DNA of 64,000 nt. Origin: Nonomuraea sediminis (GTDB taxonomy: Bacteria; Actinomycetota; Actinomycetes; Streptosporangiales; Streptosporangiaceae). Positions 25,431 to 34,143 of this stretch are shown one piece after another. Both the position numbers and the translations under genes were made by a program. The DNA is taken from the NCBI RefSeq assembly GCF_018531495.1, contig NZ_JAHDTI010000010.1, forward strand, positions 186,001 through 250,000, in the 5' to 3' direction. How positions within the stretch are numbered: position 1 is the first letter of the stretch; each line of letters begins with the position of its first letter. A model generated the notes under the pieces. It searched no databases, was not told the origin of the DNA, and saw nothing but the letters and a program-made list of their open reading frames with translations.

Positions 25431-26764
25431 GGCTGATCCACCCCGGCGAGCCCGGCTACCAGACCAGGCGCAAGGCGTTCCTCGGCACGCTCACCGAGGA
25501 GCTCCCTGCCCTGGTGGCCTGCTGCGCCTCGGAAACGGACGTGCTCAGCGTCCTGGAACTCGCCCGCGCCCGCGGTCTGCCGTTCGTCCTGCGCGGCGGC
25601 GGCCACAGCTTCGCCGAGCACTCCTCCACGACCGGCCTGCTGGTCGACCTCGGCGCGATGAAGACGATCGACGTCGGCGTGGAAAGCGTGCGGGTGGGCC
25701 CCGGCGTCCAGATCGGCGAGCTGGCCCGCCGCCTGGCCGAGCACGGGCGCACGGTGCCCTGCGGCTGGTGCCCCACCGTCGGCGTCGTCGGGGCCGTGCT
25801 CGGCGGCGGCTACGGCGTGCTCAGCCGCCTGTACGGGTTGGGCGCCGACCACGTGCTGGCGGCACGCGTCATCCTGGCCAACGGGCGGAGCGTCGAAGCG
25901 CAGGACGACCTCCTCTGGGCGCTGCGCGGAGCCGGCGCAGGCAACTTCGGCGTGGTCACCGAGCTGACGCTGCGCACCAGGCCCATCGTGCCGATCACCG
26001 CCGTCCAGGCGATCTGCGAGTACGGCCGGGCCGCCGACCTCGTCGACGCCTGGCAGCACTGGGCCCCGGAGGCGCCGGACGAGGTCAACCTGGAGATCGC
26101 CGTCATCTGCGGCGACGAGCCCGAGGAGCCGCCCTACGCCGTGCTCTTCGGCGTCGTCGCGGGCCCGGAGGAGTGGGCGGCCAAGCTGGTCGCCGATCTC
26201 GCGCCGCTGGACCAGGTCAGCCTCACCCGCCTGGAAGGCGCCGCGGCCGCCTGCCACCACGCCTACGCCGACGACGGGGGGAGCGCCGTCACGGACCTCC
26301 CGTACGGCGAGCGGCCGGGACTCCGCCTGAACAAATCCGCCTTCTTCGACGGCCACCTGCCCCGGGCGGCCATCGAGGACCTCCTGGAACGGCTGGCCGC
26401 CGACCGCGTCCGCGGAGAGATCCGTGACCTGGAGTTCGTGCCCTGGGCGGGCGCGATCGCCCGCCACTCCCCCGGCGCGAGCGCCTTCGTCCACCGCGCC
26501 CCGCGCTTCCTGCTCAAGCAGTCCGTCCAGGTGGGGTTCCGCGCCACCGACGACCGCAGGCGGGACGCGCACGCGTGGCTGCGCCGGTCGTGGGCGCGGC
26601 TGTCGCCCTGGTCCTCCGGCGCCGTCTATCCCAACTATCCGGATGCCGACCTGGAGGACTGGGCTCGGGCCTACTACGGGAGCAATCTGCCACGGCTGCG
26701 CGAGGTGAAGGCCGCCTACGACCCCGACGGCCTGTTCACGTTCACCCAGTCCCTGCGCCCGTAG
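25427..26764 (+). CDS. Berberine-bridge-enzyme-like FAD-linked oxidase in the lanthipeptide operon
   Basis: 445 residues starting MRLIHPGEPGYQTRRK, coupled to the transporter by an ATGA overlap. The PP-loop FAD domain has RGGGHSF with H60, the usual 8-alpha-histidyl site, and CGWCPTVGVVG with C115, the usual 6-S-cysteinyl site. Bicovalent FAD is therefore expected. VLGGGYGVLSRLYGLGADHV and the C-terminal BBE motif LREVKAAYDPDGLFTFTQSL complete the family. These enzymes oxidise alcohols, sugars or C-H/C-N bonds with O2. In this operon an oxidation of the lanthipeptide is likely, but the actual role is inference. It lacks a signal peptide, so it acts in the cytoplasm. Confidence 0.92.
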   Translation: MRLIHPGEPGYQTRRKAFLGTLTEELPALVACCASETDVLSVLELARARGLPFVLRGGGHSFAEHSSTTGLLVDLGAMKTIDVGVESVRVGPGVQIGELARRLAEHGRTVPCGWCPTVGVVGAVLGGGYGVLSRLYGLGADHVLAARVILANGRSVEAQDDLLWALRGAGAGNFGVVTELTLRTRPIVPITAVQAICEYGRAADLVDAWQHWAPEAPDEVNLEIAVICGDEPEEPPYAVLFGVVAGPEEWAAKLVADLAPLDQVSLTRLEGAAAACHHAYADDGGSAVTDLPYGERPGLRLNKSAFFDGHLPRAAIEDLLERLAADRVRGEIRDLEFVPWAGAIARHSPGASAFVHRAPRFLLKQSVQVGFRATDDRRRDAHAWLRRSWARLSPWSSGAVYPNYPDADLEDWARAYYGSNLPRLREVKAAYDPDGLFTFTQSLRP

Positions 26765-26791
26765 TATCGTTTGACGACCTATCGTCTGGCG
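26765..26791 (+). promoter_or_regulatory. Tandem direct-repeat element upstream of padR
   Basis: Two direct repeats, TATCGTTTGACG and TATCGTCTGGCG, start 15 bp apart just after the oxidase stop codon, followed by GTAGTAG and the PadR ribosome-binding site. A near-identical element precedes the gene at 27951. It includes a TTGACG -35-like sequence, so operator and promoter probably overlap. Confidence 0.7.
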
Positions 26792-26808
26792 TAGTAGAGG
26801 GGGCCGTC

Positions 26809-27132
26809 ATGGCGCGACGCTCGGATCCGTTGGGGTGGGGGAATCCGCCGTTGCTGATCCTGGGGAGCCTCGCGGAGGGCCCGAAGCACGGCTACGCGAT
26901 CGTCAAGGACGTCCAGGAGCAGGCGGGCATCACGCTGGGGCCAGGGACGCTGTATGCCGCGCTGTCCAGGCTGGAGGAGCAGGGGCTGGTGGAGGCGCTG
27001 CCCGGGGAGGAGCGGCGCCGGCCGTACCGGATCACCGCGGCGGGGGCGTCGGCGCTTTCCGAGCGGCTGACCGAGATGTCGCGCTTCGCCACCACCGGCC
27101 TGAGCCGCCTGTCGGCGGGCGTGGCGCGATGA
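26809..27132 (+). CDS. PadR family transcriptional regulator
   Basis: 107 residues from ATG 26809, with AGAGGGGG upstream. The PadR winged helix is clear: LLILGSLAEGPKHGYAIVKDVQEQ, then LGPGTLYAALSRLEEQGLVEA and RRRPYRITAAG. The short C-terminal helix is for dimerisation. It overlaps the next gene by 4 bp (ATGA). The repeated element at its own promoter and at 27917-27943 suggests autoregulation and control of the downstream hydrolase. Although it follows the lanthipeptide operon closely, it has its own promoter. Confidence 0.92.
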   Translation: MARRSDPLGWGNPPLLILGSLAEGPKHGYAIVKDVQEQAGITLGPGTLYAALSRLEEQGLVEALPGEERRRPYRITAAGASALSERLTEMSRFATTGLSRLSAGVAR

Positions 27133-27926
27133 GCGGCCCGGCCGTGCGGGTCGCGCTGGCCTGCTACCCGCCGTGGTTCCGCGAGCGTTACGGAGATGAG
27201 CTCGAGGCGCTGGTCGAGGACACGGGCGGCGGCCCCGGGGTGATGCTGGACCTGGCGGTGGGCGCCACGCGGGCCTGGCTGAGACCCGCGCTGGGCGATC
27301 AGGGGCGCCGCGCGCAGGCGACGCTGGCCACGACGTGGGTGGCCTGGTGTGCCGGGGTGTCGTCGGTGCCGGTGCTCGACCGGCTCCTGCTGGATCCGCC
27401 GGCGCCGGGCACTCCCGACACGGTGCGTGCGCTGGTCTCGGCGGCCTGGTGGCTGGTGCTGGCGGGATGCGCCGTGGCCGGCGCGGCGGCGTTGCTGATG
27501 ACGTTGCGGGTGCTGGTGCCGGCGCGCGATCGGCGCCTGGTGGTGCCGCTGCTGCCCGGGGGTGTCCTGGCAGGTGTCGAGGTCGTGGGCGCCCTGCTGC
27601 TCGCGCGGCCGCACCAGCTGTCGGCGGGTTTCCTGGCCGGGGTGCTGGCGTGGACGGCCGGGCTGGCCGCCACGGTGCTCGCGGTCGCGGCCGGGCCGGT
27701 GGTCACGTTGCGGCGGGCCCGGCCGTCCGTCGCGGTGATGCGGCCGCCGGTGCTGCTGGCCGCGGCCGTGACGGTCCTGCTCTGCGCGGTCGCGGTGGTG
27801 AACGGCGTCGCGGCGGCGATGGCCGGCCGTACCCCGGTGACGCTGGCGGGCGTCGCGGTCGGCGCGGTGGCGGCGCTGTGCTCGTCGATCAGTGTCACGC
27901 GGACACTTCGCCACTATTACGTTTGA
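27129..27926 (+). CDS. PadR-associated integral membrane protein
   Basis: 265 residues with a short N-terminal motif ACYPPWFRERYGDELEALVED, common in proteins encoded next to PadR regulators, followed by about six hydrophobic helices. No transporter or enzyme signature is visible. Translation is coupled to padR. The stop codon lies within the second copy of the direct-repeat element. Function unknown; membrane stress or efflux accessory roles are possible. Confidence 0.8.
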   Translation: MSGPAVRVALACYPPWFRERYGDELEALVEDTGGGPGVMLDLAVGATRAWLRPALGDQGRRAQATLATTWVAWCAGVSSVPVLDRLLLDPPAPGTPDTVRALVSAAWWLVLAGCAVAGAAALLMTLRVLVPARDRRLVVPLLPGGVLAGVEVVGALLLARPHQLSAGFLAGVLAWTAGLAATVLAVAAGPVVTLRRARPSVAVMRPPVLLAAAVTVLLCAVAVVNGVAAAMAGRTPVTLAGVAVGAVAALCSSISVTRTLRHYYV

Positions 27927-27943
27927 CGGTATATCGTTTCGCG
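27917..27943 (+). promoter_or_regulatory. Second copy of the PadR-linked direct-repeat element
   Basis: TTACGTTTGACG and TATCGTTTCGCG start 15 bp apart, and the tail GCGTACTAG matches GCGTAGTAG of the element at 26765-26791. Spacing and sequence are conserved though the flanks are not, so the two promoters almost certainly share a regulator. Confidence 0.7.
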
Positions 27944-27950
27944 TACTAGC

Positions 27951-30038
27951 GTGCGGCGCGTGACCTTCACCAGAGCCCTGCGGTGGTGCATGGCGTCCGC
28001 GTCGGCCTTCACCGTGCTGATCCTGCTGACCACCCAGTCACGCGCCGTGCGTGTCTTCAGCCCGTGGCAGGACGATCCCTACGATGTCGTGATCTCCGCC
28101 ACCGAACTGCTCGTTCCGGCCTTGGCGCTGGCGATCGCGATCCGCGCCCGGGTACGGCCCGCGTCCGGTGACCTGCTGCGCGGCGCGTGGGCGGTGCTGG
28201 TGGCCGTGGTGGCGACGGCGGTGACGTGCTGGGCGTCGGTCGCCGCGGGCGCGCACGCCGACGTGCGGGGGTGGCAGCAGCACCTGATGATCGCCGGGCT
28301 GGCCGTCGTCACAATGTCCGCTGTGCCGCTCGCCGTGTCCCTGCGCCGGGCCGGTCCCGCCACCAGGGGCGACACCGACTGGGTCGAGGACCTCCTCGCC
28401 GCCGCGGCACGCCTGCGGGTTCCCACCGGCTGGGCGCGCCGGGTCGCCGGCGTCCTGCGCGGGCACCGGATCGTGGCGACCGTCCTGCTCACGACCACCG
28501 TGTCCGGCTGGCTGGCGCTGGCCGAGGCGATGGGCGACGGCCTGGGCCCGCGACCCGTGCAGGCCGCCGCCTTCCGCGTCGTCGTCGGCGCCGTCCTGCT
28601 GACGGCGGTGCTCGTCCCGCTCAACGCCTATCTCGGGCTGCTGCGCTCGTCCCGGCCGCGCCGCCGCGTGCCGGTGCTCATGGCGGCGCTGTACGGCGCG
28701 GCCGCGAGCGTTCCCGTCACCCTCGCCTTCCGTGAAGGGATCGGTTACCTGCTGGACTACCAGCTCGGCACGCTGGGCGACATCACCAGGCTCGTCGCGT
28801 CACTGGCGGCCGTCGTCTTCCTGGTGACCCTCCTGGTGCAGGCCTTCAGAACTCGCAGGCGCCGGGTTTCCCGGATCCTGGTGGGGCTGCCGCTGGCGCT
28901 CGTCCTGCTGGTCGTCGGTTATCTGGGCGTGGTGACCGTACGGCGGGTGCTGCCGCAGGAACTACCCGCGCCGACCGGGGCGTACGGGGTCGGGCGCATG
29001 TTCCAGGAATGGACCGACCCCGGCCGCACCGACCCGCTCGCGCCGAGTCCCGGGCGGCCGCGCGAGCTGTCGGTGTGGATCTGGTACCCGGCCCCGCGGG
29101 ACGCGGGCGGGCCGCGCGCCCCTTACACGCCGGGCGAGTGGGGGCGGCAGCACATCCCGACGCCGCTGCCGGGCCTGGGCGAGGGCAGCTTCGCGGCGGT
29201 GCGCACCCACGCGGTCGACGGCGCCGCCGTCGCGCAGGGCAGGTTCCCGCTGGTCGTACTCGCGCCCGGGCTGGGGCTCGACGCGCCGGTGTTCAGCACC
29301 CTGGCGCAGGAGCTGGCCGGCCACGGCTACGTCGTGGCGAGCCTGACCCCGACTTACAGCGCCAACGTCACGGTGCTGCACGGGCACGCGGTCGCCAGCA
29401 CGCCGGCCGGCAAACCCGAGGCGTGGGACGACAAGACCGCCGACGGGCTGCTCGGCGTCTGGACGGCCGACGCCCGCTTCGTCGCGGCCCGCGCCGCCCG
29501 GCTCGACCGGGAATCACGGCTGGCCGGGCACGTCGACGCCGGCCATCCGCTCTACGTCGGGCACTCCTTCGGCGGCGCCACCGCCTTCCAGGCCTGCCAT
29601 GACGACCCGTCCTGCGCGGGCGCGGTCGACCTGGACGGAGCTCTGCACGGCGACGTCGTCCGCACCGGGCTGCGGGCTCCCGCCCTGATCCTCGGCGGCG
29701 ACGACTCGTGCGTCACCGGCACCTGCCGGGCAGCCGACGCGGAGAACCAGGGCATCCGCCGGCAGACCCTGCGCCTGCTGGCCGCCGGGGCGGGTCCCAT
29801 CTGGCGCTACGAGATCGCCGGCACCGGCCATTTCGACTTCACCGACTACGCGGTCATCTACCTGGCGGCGCCGATCCGCGCCCTGTTCCCGCTGGGGTCC
29901 ATCGACGGAGCCCGTGGCCTGCGCATCCAGAACGCCTACGTCACCCAGTTCGCCGACCAGGCGGTCCGCCACCTCCCCTCCCGGCTGCTGTCCGGCGACC
30001 ACCCCTACCCCGAGGTGCGCGCGCTCCCTACGCGGTGA
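27951..30038 (+). CDS. Membrane-anchored alpha/beta hydrolase (PAF-acetylhydrolase-like)
   Basis: 695 residues. The first 330 residues contain about eight membrane helices. The C-terminal 350 residues are an alpha/beta hydrolase with LVVLAPGLGLD (oxyanion region), the nucleophile elbow GHSFGG, LILGGDDSC (acid) and GTGHFDF (His). The order resembles platelet-activating-factor acetylhydrolase isoform II. It should act on lipids or esters at the membrane. The start is GTG at 27951; a second GTG at 27960 is possible. Its promoter carries the PadR-linked element. The 3' end overlaps arcA by 11 bp. Confidence 0.85.
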   Translation: MRRVTFTRALRWCMASASAFTVLILLTTQSRAVRVFSPWQDDPYDVVISATELLVPALALAIAIRARVRPASGDLLRGAWAVLVAVVATAVTCWASVAAGAHADVRGWQQHLMIAGLAVVTMSAVPLAVSLRRAGPATRGDTDWVEDLLAAAARLRVPTGWARRVAGVLRGHRIVATVLLTTTVSGWLALAEAMGDGLGPRPVQAAAFRVVVGAVLLTAVLVPLNAYLGLLRSSRPRRRVPVLMAALYGAAASVPVTLAFREGIGYLLDYQLGTLGDITRLVASLAAVVFLVTLLVQAFRTRRRRVSRILVGLPLALVLLVVGYLGVVTVRRVLPQELPAPTGAYGVGRMFQEWTDPGRTDPLAPSPGRPRELSVWIWYPAPRDAGGPRAPYTPGEWGRQHIPTPLPGLGEGSFAAVRTHAVDGAAVAQGRFPLVVLAPGLGLDAPVFSTLAQELAGHGYVVASLTPTYSANVTVLHGHAVASTPAGKPEAWDDKTADGLLGVWTADARFVAARAARLDRESRLAGHVDAGHPLYVGHSFGGATAFQACHDDPSCAGAVDLDGALHGDVVRTGLRAPALILGGDDSCVTGTCRAADAENQGIRRQTLRLLAAGAGPIWRYEIAGTGHFDFTDYAVIYLAAPIRALFPLGSIDGARGLRIQNAYVTQFADQAVRHLPSRLLSGDHPYPEVRALPTR

Positions 30039-31302
30039 CCGGGTCGCGCAGGATGGGGCACGTCATGCAGTGCCCGCCGCCACGGCCCTTGCCCAGTTCG
30101 AAGCCCTCGATCTCGACGACGTCGACGCCGTGCTCGCGCAGCTTGCGGTTGGTGAACTCGTTCTTGTCGTAGCCGACGACCACGCCAGGCTCCAGGGCGA
30201 CGAAGTTGCTGCCCGAGTCCCACTGCTCGCGGGCCTGCTGGTAGTCGTCGCCGCCCGTGGGGATGATCTCGAGCCTGTCGATGCCGAGCGCGTCGGCGAA
30301 CGCGGTGGCCAGGTTCTTGTCCCGGTGGACCTCGAGGGTGCCCTCCTTGTCGCCGGGCCGCAGCGACCAGACCGCCGCGTTGTCGACCACGGGCGGGTAG
30401 CCGGTGGCCTTGTCCACGTCCAGCAGCGTGAACACCGTGTCGAGGTGCATGTAGGAGCGGCTGGGCGGGATGTCCACGGCCAGCACCCGGGTGGCGGCCT
30501 GCTTGGCGAACAGCGCCCGGGCGACCTCCTCGATCATGCGCGCGGTGGTGCGCTCGCTGACGCCGATGGCGACGGCGCCGTTGCCGATCGGCATCATGTC
30601 GCCGCCTTCCATGGAGGCCTGCCCGAAGTCCTCCTCGTCGAAGCGGCCGTCGTCGCCCATGGGCGGGTACCAGTACTCGAGATCCTCGCGGGCGAACATC
30701 GGGTGGTGGTGGTAGACGATGCTCTGGTTGATCGTCTCCAGCCGCCTGGCGTGGAAGAACAGCGGGTTGAGCGTGAGCCCGCCGTACAGCCAGGCGACCG
30801 GGTCGCGCTGGTAGAGCGAGTTGGGCAGCGGCTGCAGCAGGTAGGTGCCCGACCCCGCCATGACAGCGACCAGCGACCGCTCGTCGATGCCCTCGCGGGC
30901 CTGGCGCGCCTCGTCCAGGTACTCGCCGACCGTGAGGCCGCCGATCAGGTACGTGGCCAGCTTCTCGCCCGGCCAGGACGCGAGCTCCTCGCGCACCTCG
31001 TCGACGAGGGCGGGCCCCACCGACAGGTGGGTGACCATGCGCTCGACGGCGTGCCATTTGGCCGCCTGGCCGGTGTCGAGGGCCTCGGCCAGCAGCCGCT
31101 GGTGGTAGAAGACCTCGATGCCGTGTTCGCGCATCATCGCCACGAACGCGTCGTGCTCGATCTGGGCCCGTCGTACCCACAGGACGTCGTCGTAGAGCAG
31201 TTCGTCCTTGTTCGCTGGGGTCAGTCGCTTCAGGCTCAGATCGGGCCGATGCACGATCACCTTGCGCAGCCGCCCGACCTCGGAATGCACGCCGTAGTTC
31301 AT
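30028..31302 (-). CDS. arcA: Arginine deiminase
   Basis: 424 residues. Hydrolyses L-arginine to citrulline and ammonia. It starts MNYGVHSEVGRLRKVIVHRP. Family blocks include LPNSLYQRDPVAWLYGG, MEGGDMMPIGNGAVAIGVSERT, HLDTVFTLLD and the catalytic C412 in GGGHCMTCP. The ATG at 31302 has GGGGACAAGGG upstream. No ornithine carbamoyltransferase, carbamate kinase or antiporter is adjacent, so it stands alone rather than in an arc operon. Confidence 0.96.
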   Translation of the reverse strand: MNYGVHSEVGRLRKVIVHRPDLSLKRLTPANKDELLYDDVLWVRRAQIEHDAFVAMMREHGIEVFYHQRLLAEALDTGQAAKWHAVERMVTHLSVGPALVDEVREELASWPGEKLATYLIGGLTVGEYLDEARQAREGIDERSLVAVMAGSGTYLLQPLPNSLYQRDPVAWLYGGLTLNPLFFHARRLETINQSIVYHHHPMFAREDLEYWYPPMGDDGRFDEEDFGQASMEGGDMMPIGNGAVAIGVSERTTARMIEEVARALFAKQAATRVLAVDIPPSRSYMHLDTVFTLLDVDKATGYPPVVDNAAVWSLRPGDKEGTLEVHRDKNLATAFADALGIDRLEIIPTGGDDYQQAREQWDSGSNFVALEPGVVVGYDKNEFTNRKLREHGVDVVEIEGFELGKGRGGGHCMTCPILRDPVTA

Positions 31303-31394
31303 CCCTTGTCCCCTGGTAAAAGCGAAACCATCACCTTCGAACACGTCTGCCCGGTTTCGCCCCAGGCAACAGTCACTTCGGGGCAAGCGTTGGG

Positions 31395-32342
31395 TTATGA
31401 GGCTTCCAGCGCGTGGCGGGTGTCCTCGGCGACCAGGTCGGCGTTGATCTGCGCCGCCGCGATCACGCCCGCCGCCGCGCTGCCGCCGACCTGCGCCACC
31501 AGATCGGTCACGTTGCCCGCGACCCACACGCCGGGGACGTCCGTACGGCCGGCCGCATCGGCGGCGATGTGCTCCCCCACCCCCATCGGATGCTCGACCG
31601 GATGCAGCCCGAGCGAGGCCAGGAAGCCCGCGCGGGCGACCATCCGCGACGCCACCGCCAGGACCTGGCGGCCGACCACGGTGCCGTCGCTCAGCCTTAC
31701 CCCGGCGAGGTGACCGTCGGCGATCTCCAGTGCCGCCACCTCGCCGGTCACCACCCGGATCCCCCGCGCCGCCAGCTGCTCGGCCTGCTCGCCCGCCGGC
31801 GCGGGCATCGTGTGGGTGAAGTACGTGACATCGGCGCTCAACTGCCGGAACAGCAACGCCTGGTGCACCGACAGCGGGCCACTGGCCAGCACGCCGATGG
31901 CCCGGTCGCGCACCTCCCACCCGTGGCAGTACGGGCAGTGGACCACGTCCCCGCCCCACAGGTCGCGCAGTCCCGGGATGTCCGGCAGCTCGTCGACCAG
32001 CCCGGCGGCCACCAGCAGGCGGCGCGCGCCGATCGTCCGGCCGTCGGCCAGCGCGACCTCGAACCCGTCGCCGTCACGGGTCACGCCGGCGACCTCGCCG
32101 GTCACCACGTGGCCGCCGTAGCCGCGGACCTCGGCGCGGCCCCGCTCCAGCAGCTCGCCAGGCCGGATCCCGTCGTGTCCCAGCAGCGCGTGCACACCGG
32201 AGGCCGGGGCGTTGCGCGGGGATCCCGCGTCGATCACCACCACCGAGCGGCGCGACCTGGCCAGCACCAGCGCCCCGCTCAACCCCGCGGCGCCGCCGCC
32301 CGCCACCACCACGTCATAGCTGTCACTCAGCTGATCGGTCAT
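31395..32342 (-). CDS. Thioredoxin reductase-like FAD/NAD(P)-dependent oxidoreductase
   Basis: 315 residues from ATG 32342 (MTDQLSDSYDVVV), with GGAGGTGG upstream. FAD-binding VVVAGGGAAGLSGALVLA, the redox-active CPYC (HCPYCHGWEV), and the C-terminal VPGVWVAGNVTDLVAQVGGS are as in thioredoxin reductases. The NADPH loop is degenerate (VLASGPLSVHQALLF), so the true partner may differ from thioredoxin. Two inverted repeats at 32377-32412 precede it and indicate independent regulation. Confidence 0.9.
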   Translation of the reverse strand: MTDQLSDSYDVVVAGGGAAGLSGALVLARSRRSVVVIDAGSPRNAPASGVHALLGHDGIRPGELLERGRAEVRGYGGHVVTGEVAGVTRDGDGFEVALADGRTIGARRLLVAAGLVDELPDIPGLRDLWGGDVVHCPYCHGWEVRDRAIGVLASGPLSVHQALLFRQLSADVTYFTHTMPAPAGEQAEQLAARGIRVVTGEVAALEIADGHLAGVRLSDGTVVGRQVLAVASRMVARAGFLASLGLHPVEHPMGVGEHIAADAAGRTDVPGVWVAGNVTDLVAQVGGSAAAGVIAAAQINADLVAEDTRHALEAS

Positions 32343-32376
32343 CTCGACCACCTCCGCGACAACCATGCGGGCCTGC

Positions 32377-32412
32377 TCGCCGTACGGGCAAACTCTCTTG
32401 CCGATACGGCAA
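32377..32412. promoter_or_regulatory. Double inverted-repeat operator upstream of the TrxR-like gene
   Basis: TTGCCG-ATA-CGGCAA (perfect) at 32398-32412 and a related TCGCCG-TAC-GGGCAA at 32377-32391, centres 21 bp apart (two helical turns), lie 35-70 bp upstream of the ATG. The regulator is not encoded nearby; the pattern suits a dimeric Rrf2, MarR or TetR protein. Confidence 0.6.
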
Positions 32413-32415
32413 GCC

Positions 32416-34065
32416 TCACGCCAGGGCGAGCCCGGCGGCGCGGCCGGAGAAGATGCAGCCGCCCAGGAAGGTCCCCTCGAGGGCGTTGTAGCCGTGGACG
32501 CCTCCGCCGCCGAAGCCCGCGACCTCACCCGCCGCGTACAGGCCGGGCATCGGGGTGCCGTCGGGGCGCAGGACCTGGGAGTCGAGGTTGGTCTGCAGGC
32601 CTCCCAGCGTCTTGCGCGTCAGGATGTTGAGGCGCACGGCGATCAGCGGCCCGTGGGCCGGGTCGAGGATCCGGTGCGGCTTGGCGACGCGGACCAGCCT
32701 GTCCCCCACGTACCTGCGGGCGTTGTTGACCGCCATGAGCTGCAGGTCCTTGGAGTAGCCGTTGATGACCTCCCCATCGCGGGCCAGGATCTGCCGCTCG
32801 AGCGCGGCGGGGTCGAGCTGCGGCCCGCGCGAGATCTTGTTCATCCCGGCCACGAGACTCCGCAGGTCGCCGGCGACGACGAAGTCGACGCCGTGCCGCT
32901 TGAAGGCCTCGACGGGTCCCGGCGCGCCCTTGGCGCGGCGGCTGGCCAGGGCGAGCTTGAGGTCCTTGCCGGTGATGTCCGGGTTCTGCTCCGAGCCCGA
33001 GAGCGCGAACTCCTTCTCGATGATCGTCTGCGTCAGCACGAACCAGGAGTAGTCATAGCCGGTGCTCAGGATCGCCTTCATCGTGGCGTTGGTGTCGAAG
33101 CCGGGGAAATTGGGCGCGGGCAGCCGCCGCCCGGTCGCGTCGAACCACAGCGACGACGGGCCGGGGATGATCCGGATGGCGTGATCGGGCCAGATGGGAT
33201 CCCAGTTGTGGATGCCCTCGGTGTAGTGCCACATGCGGTCGCGGTTGACCACGTTGCCGCCCGCGCGCTCGGTGATCTCCAGCATGCGCCCGTCGACGTG
33301 CGCGGGCACGCCGGAGATCATCGTCTCGGGGCACGGGCCGAGCCGCTCGACCGGCCAGCTGCGGCGGATGAGTTCGTGGTTGTGCCCGACGCCGCCCGAC
33401 GTCACGATCACCGCTCCCGCGCGCAGCTCGAACGCGCCGGCCTCGCCGCGCGGCGAGGCCTTGCCCCGCTCCAGGTCGGTCGGCTCCAGTACGGTGCCCC
33501 GCACGCCGACCACGGCGCCGTCCTCCACGAGCAGCTCGTCGACCTGGTGGCGGAAGCGGAAGGTGACCAGCCCGCGGCGCTCGCCCGCCAGCACCGGCTC
33601 GGCGAAGACGCGGACGACCTCCGGCCCGGTGCCCCAGGTCAGGTGGAAGCGCGGCACGGAGTTGCCGTGGCCGTCGGCCATGTTGCCGCCGCGCTCTGCC
33701 CAGCCCACCACGGGCGTCAGCCGCAGGCCCAGCTCGTGCAGGTAGGAGCGCTTCCTGGTGGCGGCGAACTCGACGTAGGCACGCGCCCACCGCCGCGCCC
33801 ACAGGTCCTCCTCCCTGTCGAAGCCCGCGGAGCCCATCCAGTCCTGCACCGCCAGGGCCAAGGAGTCCTTGATACCGAGGCGGCGCTGCTCGGGGGTGTC
33901 GACCATGAACAGCCCGCCGAGCGACCAGAACGCCTGCCCGCCCAGGTTCGCGCGGTTCTCCTGCTCGACGATCAGGACCCTGCGCCCGGCCTTGACCAGC
34001 TCGTAGGTGGCCACGAGCCCGGCCAGACCGGCGCCGACCACGATCACATCCGCTTGTTCGCTCAC
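32416..34065 (-). CDS. FAD-binding dehydrogenase (flavocytochrome c/3-ketosteroid dehydrogenase-like)
   Basis: 549 residues. N-terminal dinucleotide-binding VIVVGAGLAGLVATYELVKAG, GGQAFWSLGG, and C-terminal GLYAAGEVAGFGGGGVHGYN and LEGTFLGGCIFSGRAAG match the FAD-binding_2 superfamily. The exact substrate is unknown; homologous proteins are annotated only as FAD-binding dehydrogenases. No signal peptide. It is the first gene of a leftward pair with the TrxR-like gene, but the operator between them argues for separate transcripts. Confidence 0.9.
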   Translation of the reverse strand: MSEQADVIVVGAGLAGLVATYELVKAGRRVLIVEQENRANLGGQAFWSLGGLFMVDTPEQRRLGIKDSLALAVQDWMGSAGFDREEDLWARRWARAYVEFAATRKRSYLHELGLRLTPVVGWAERGGNMADGHGNSVPRFHLTWGTGPEVVRVFAEPVLAGERRGLVTFRFRHQVDELLVEDGAVVGVRGTVLEPTDLERGKASPRGEAGAFELRAGAVIVTSGGVGHNHELIRRSWPVERLGPCPETMISGVPAHVDGRMLEITERAGGNVVNRDRMWHYTEGIHNWDPIWPDHAIRIIPGPSSLWFDATGRRLPAPNFPGFDTNATMKAILSTGYDYSWFVLTQTIIEKEFALSGSEQNPDITGKDLKLALASRRAKGAPGPVEAFKRHGVDFVVAGDLRSLVAGMNKISRGPQLDPAALERQILARDGEVINGYSKDLQLMAVNNARRYVGDRLVRVAKPHRILDPAHGPLIAVRLNILTRKTLGGLQTNLDSQVLRPDGTPMPGLYAAGEVAGFGGGGVHGYNALEGTFLGGCIFSGRAAGLALA

Positions 34066-34143
34066 GTACCAGGTGTACCAGGAGTTCTGCTGATCGAGGG
34101 TTCCCGGAGCGCGGCTGTACGGGCTGGGAGCGGGCCGTCTCGT

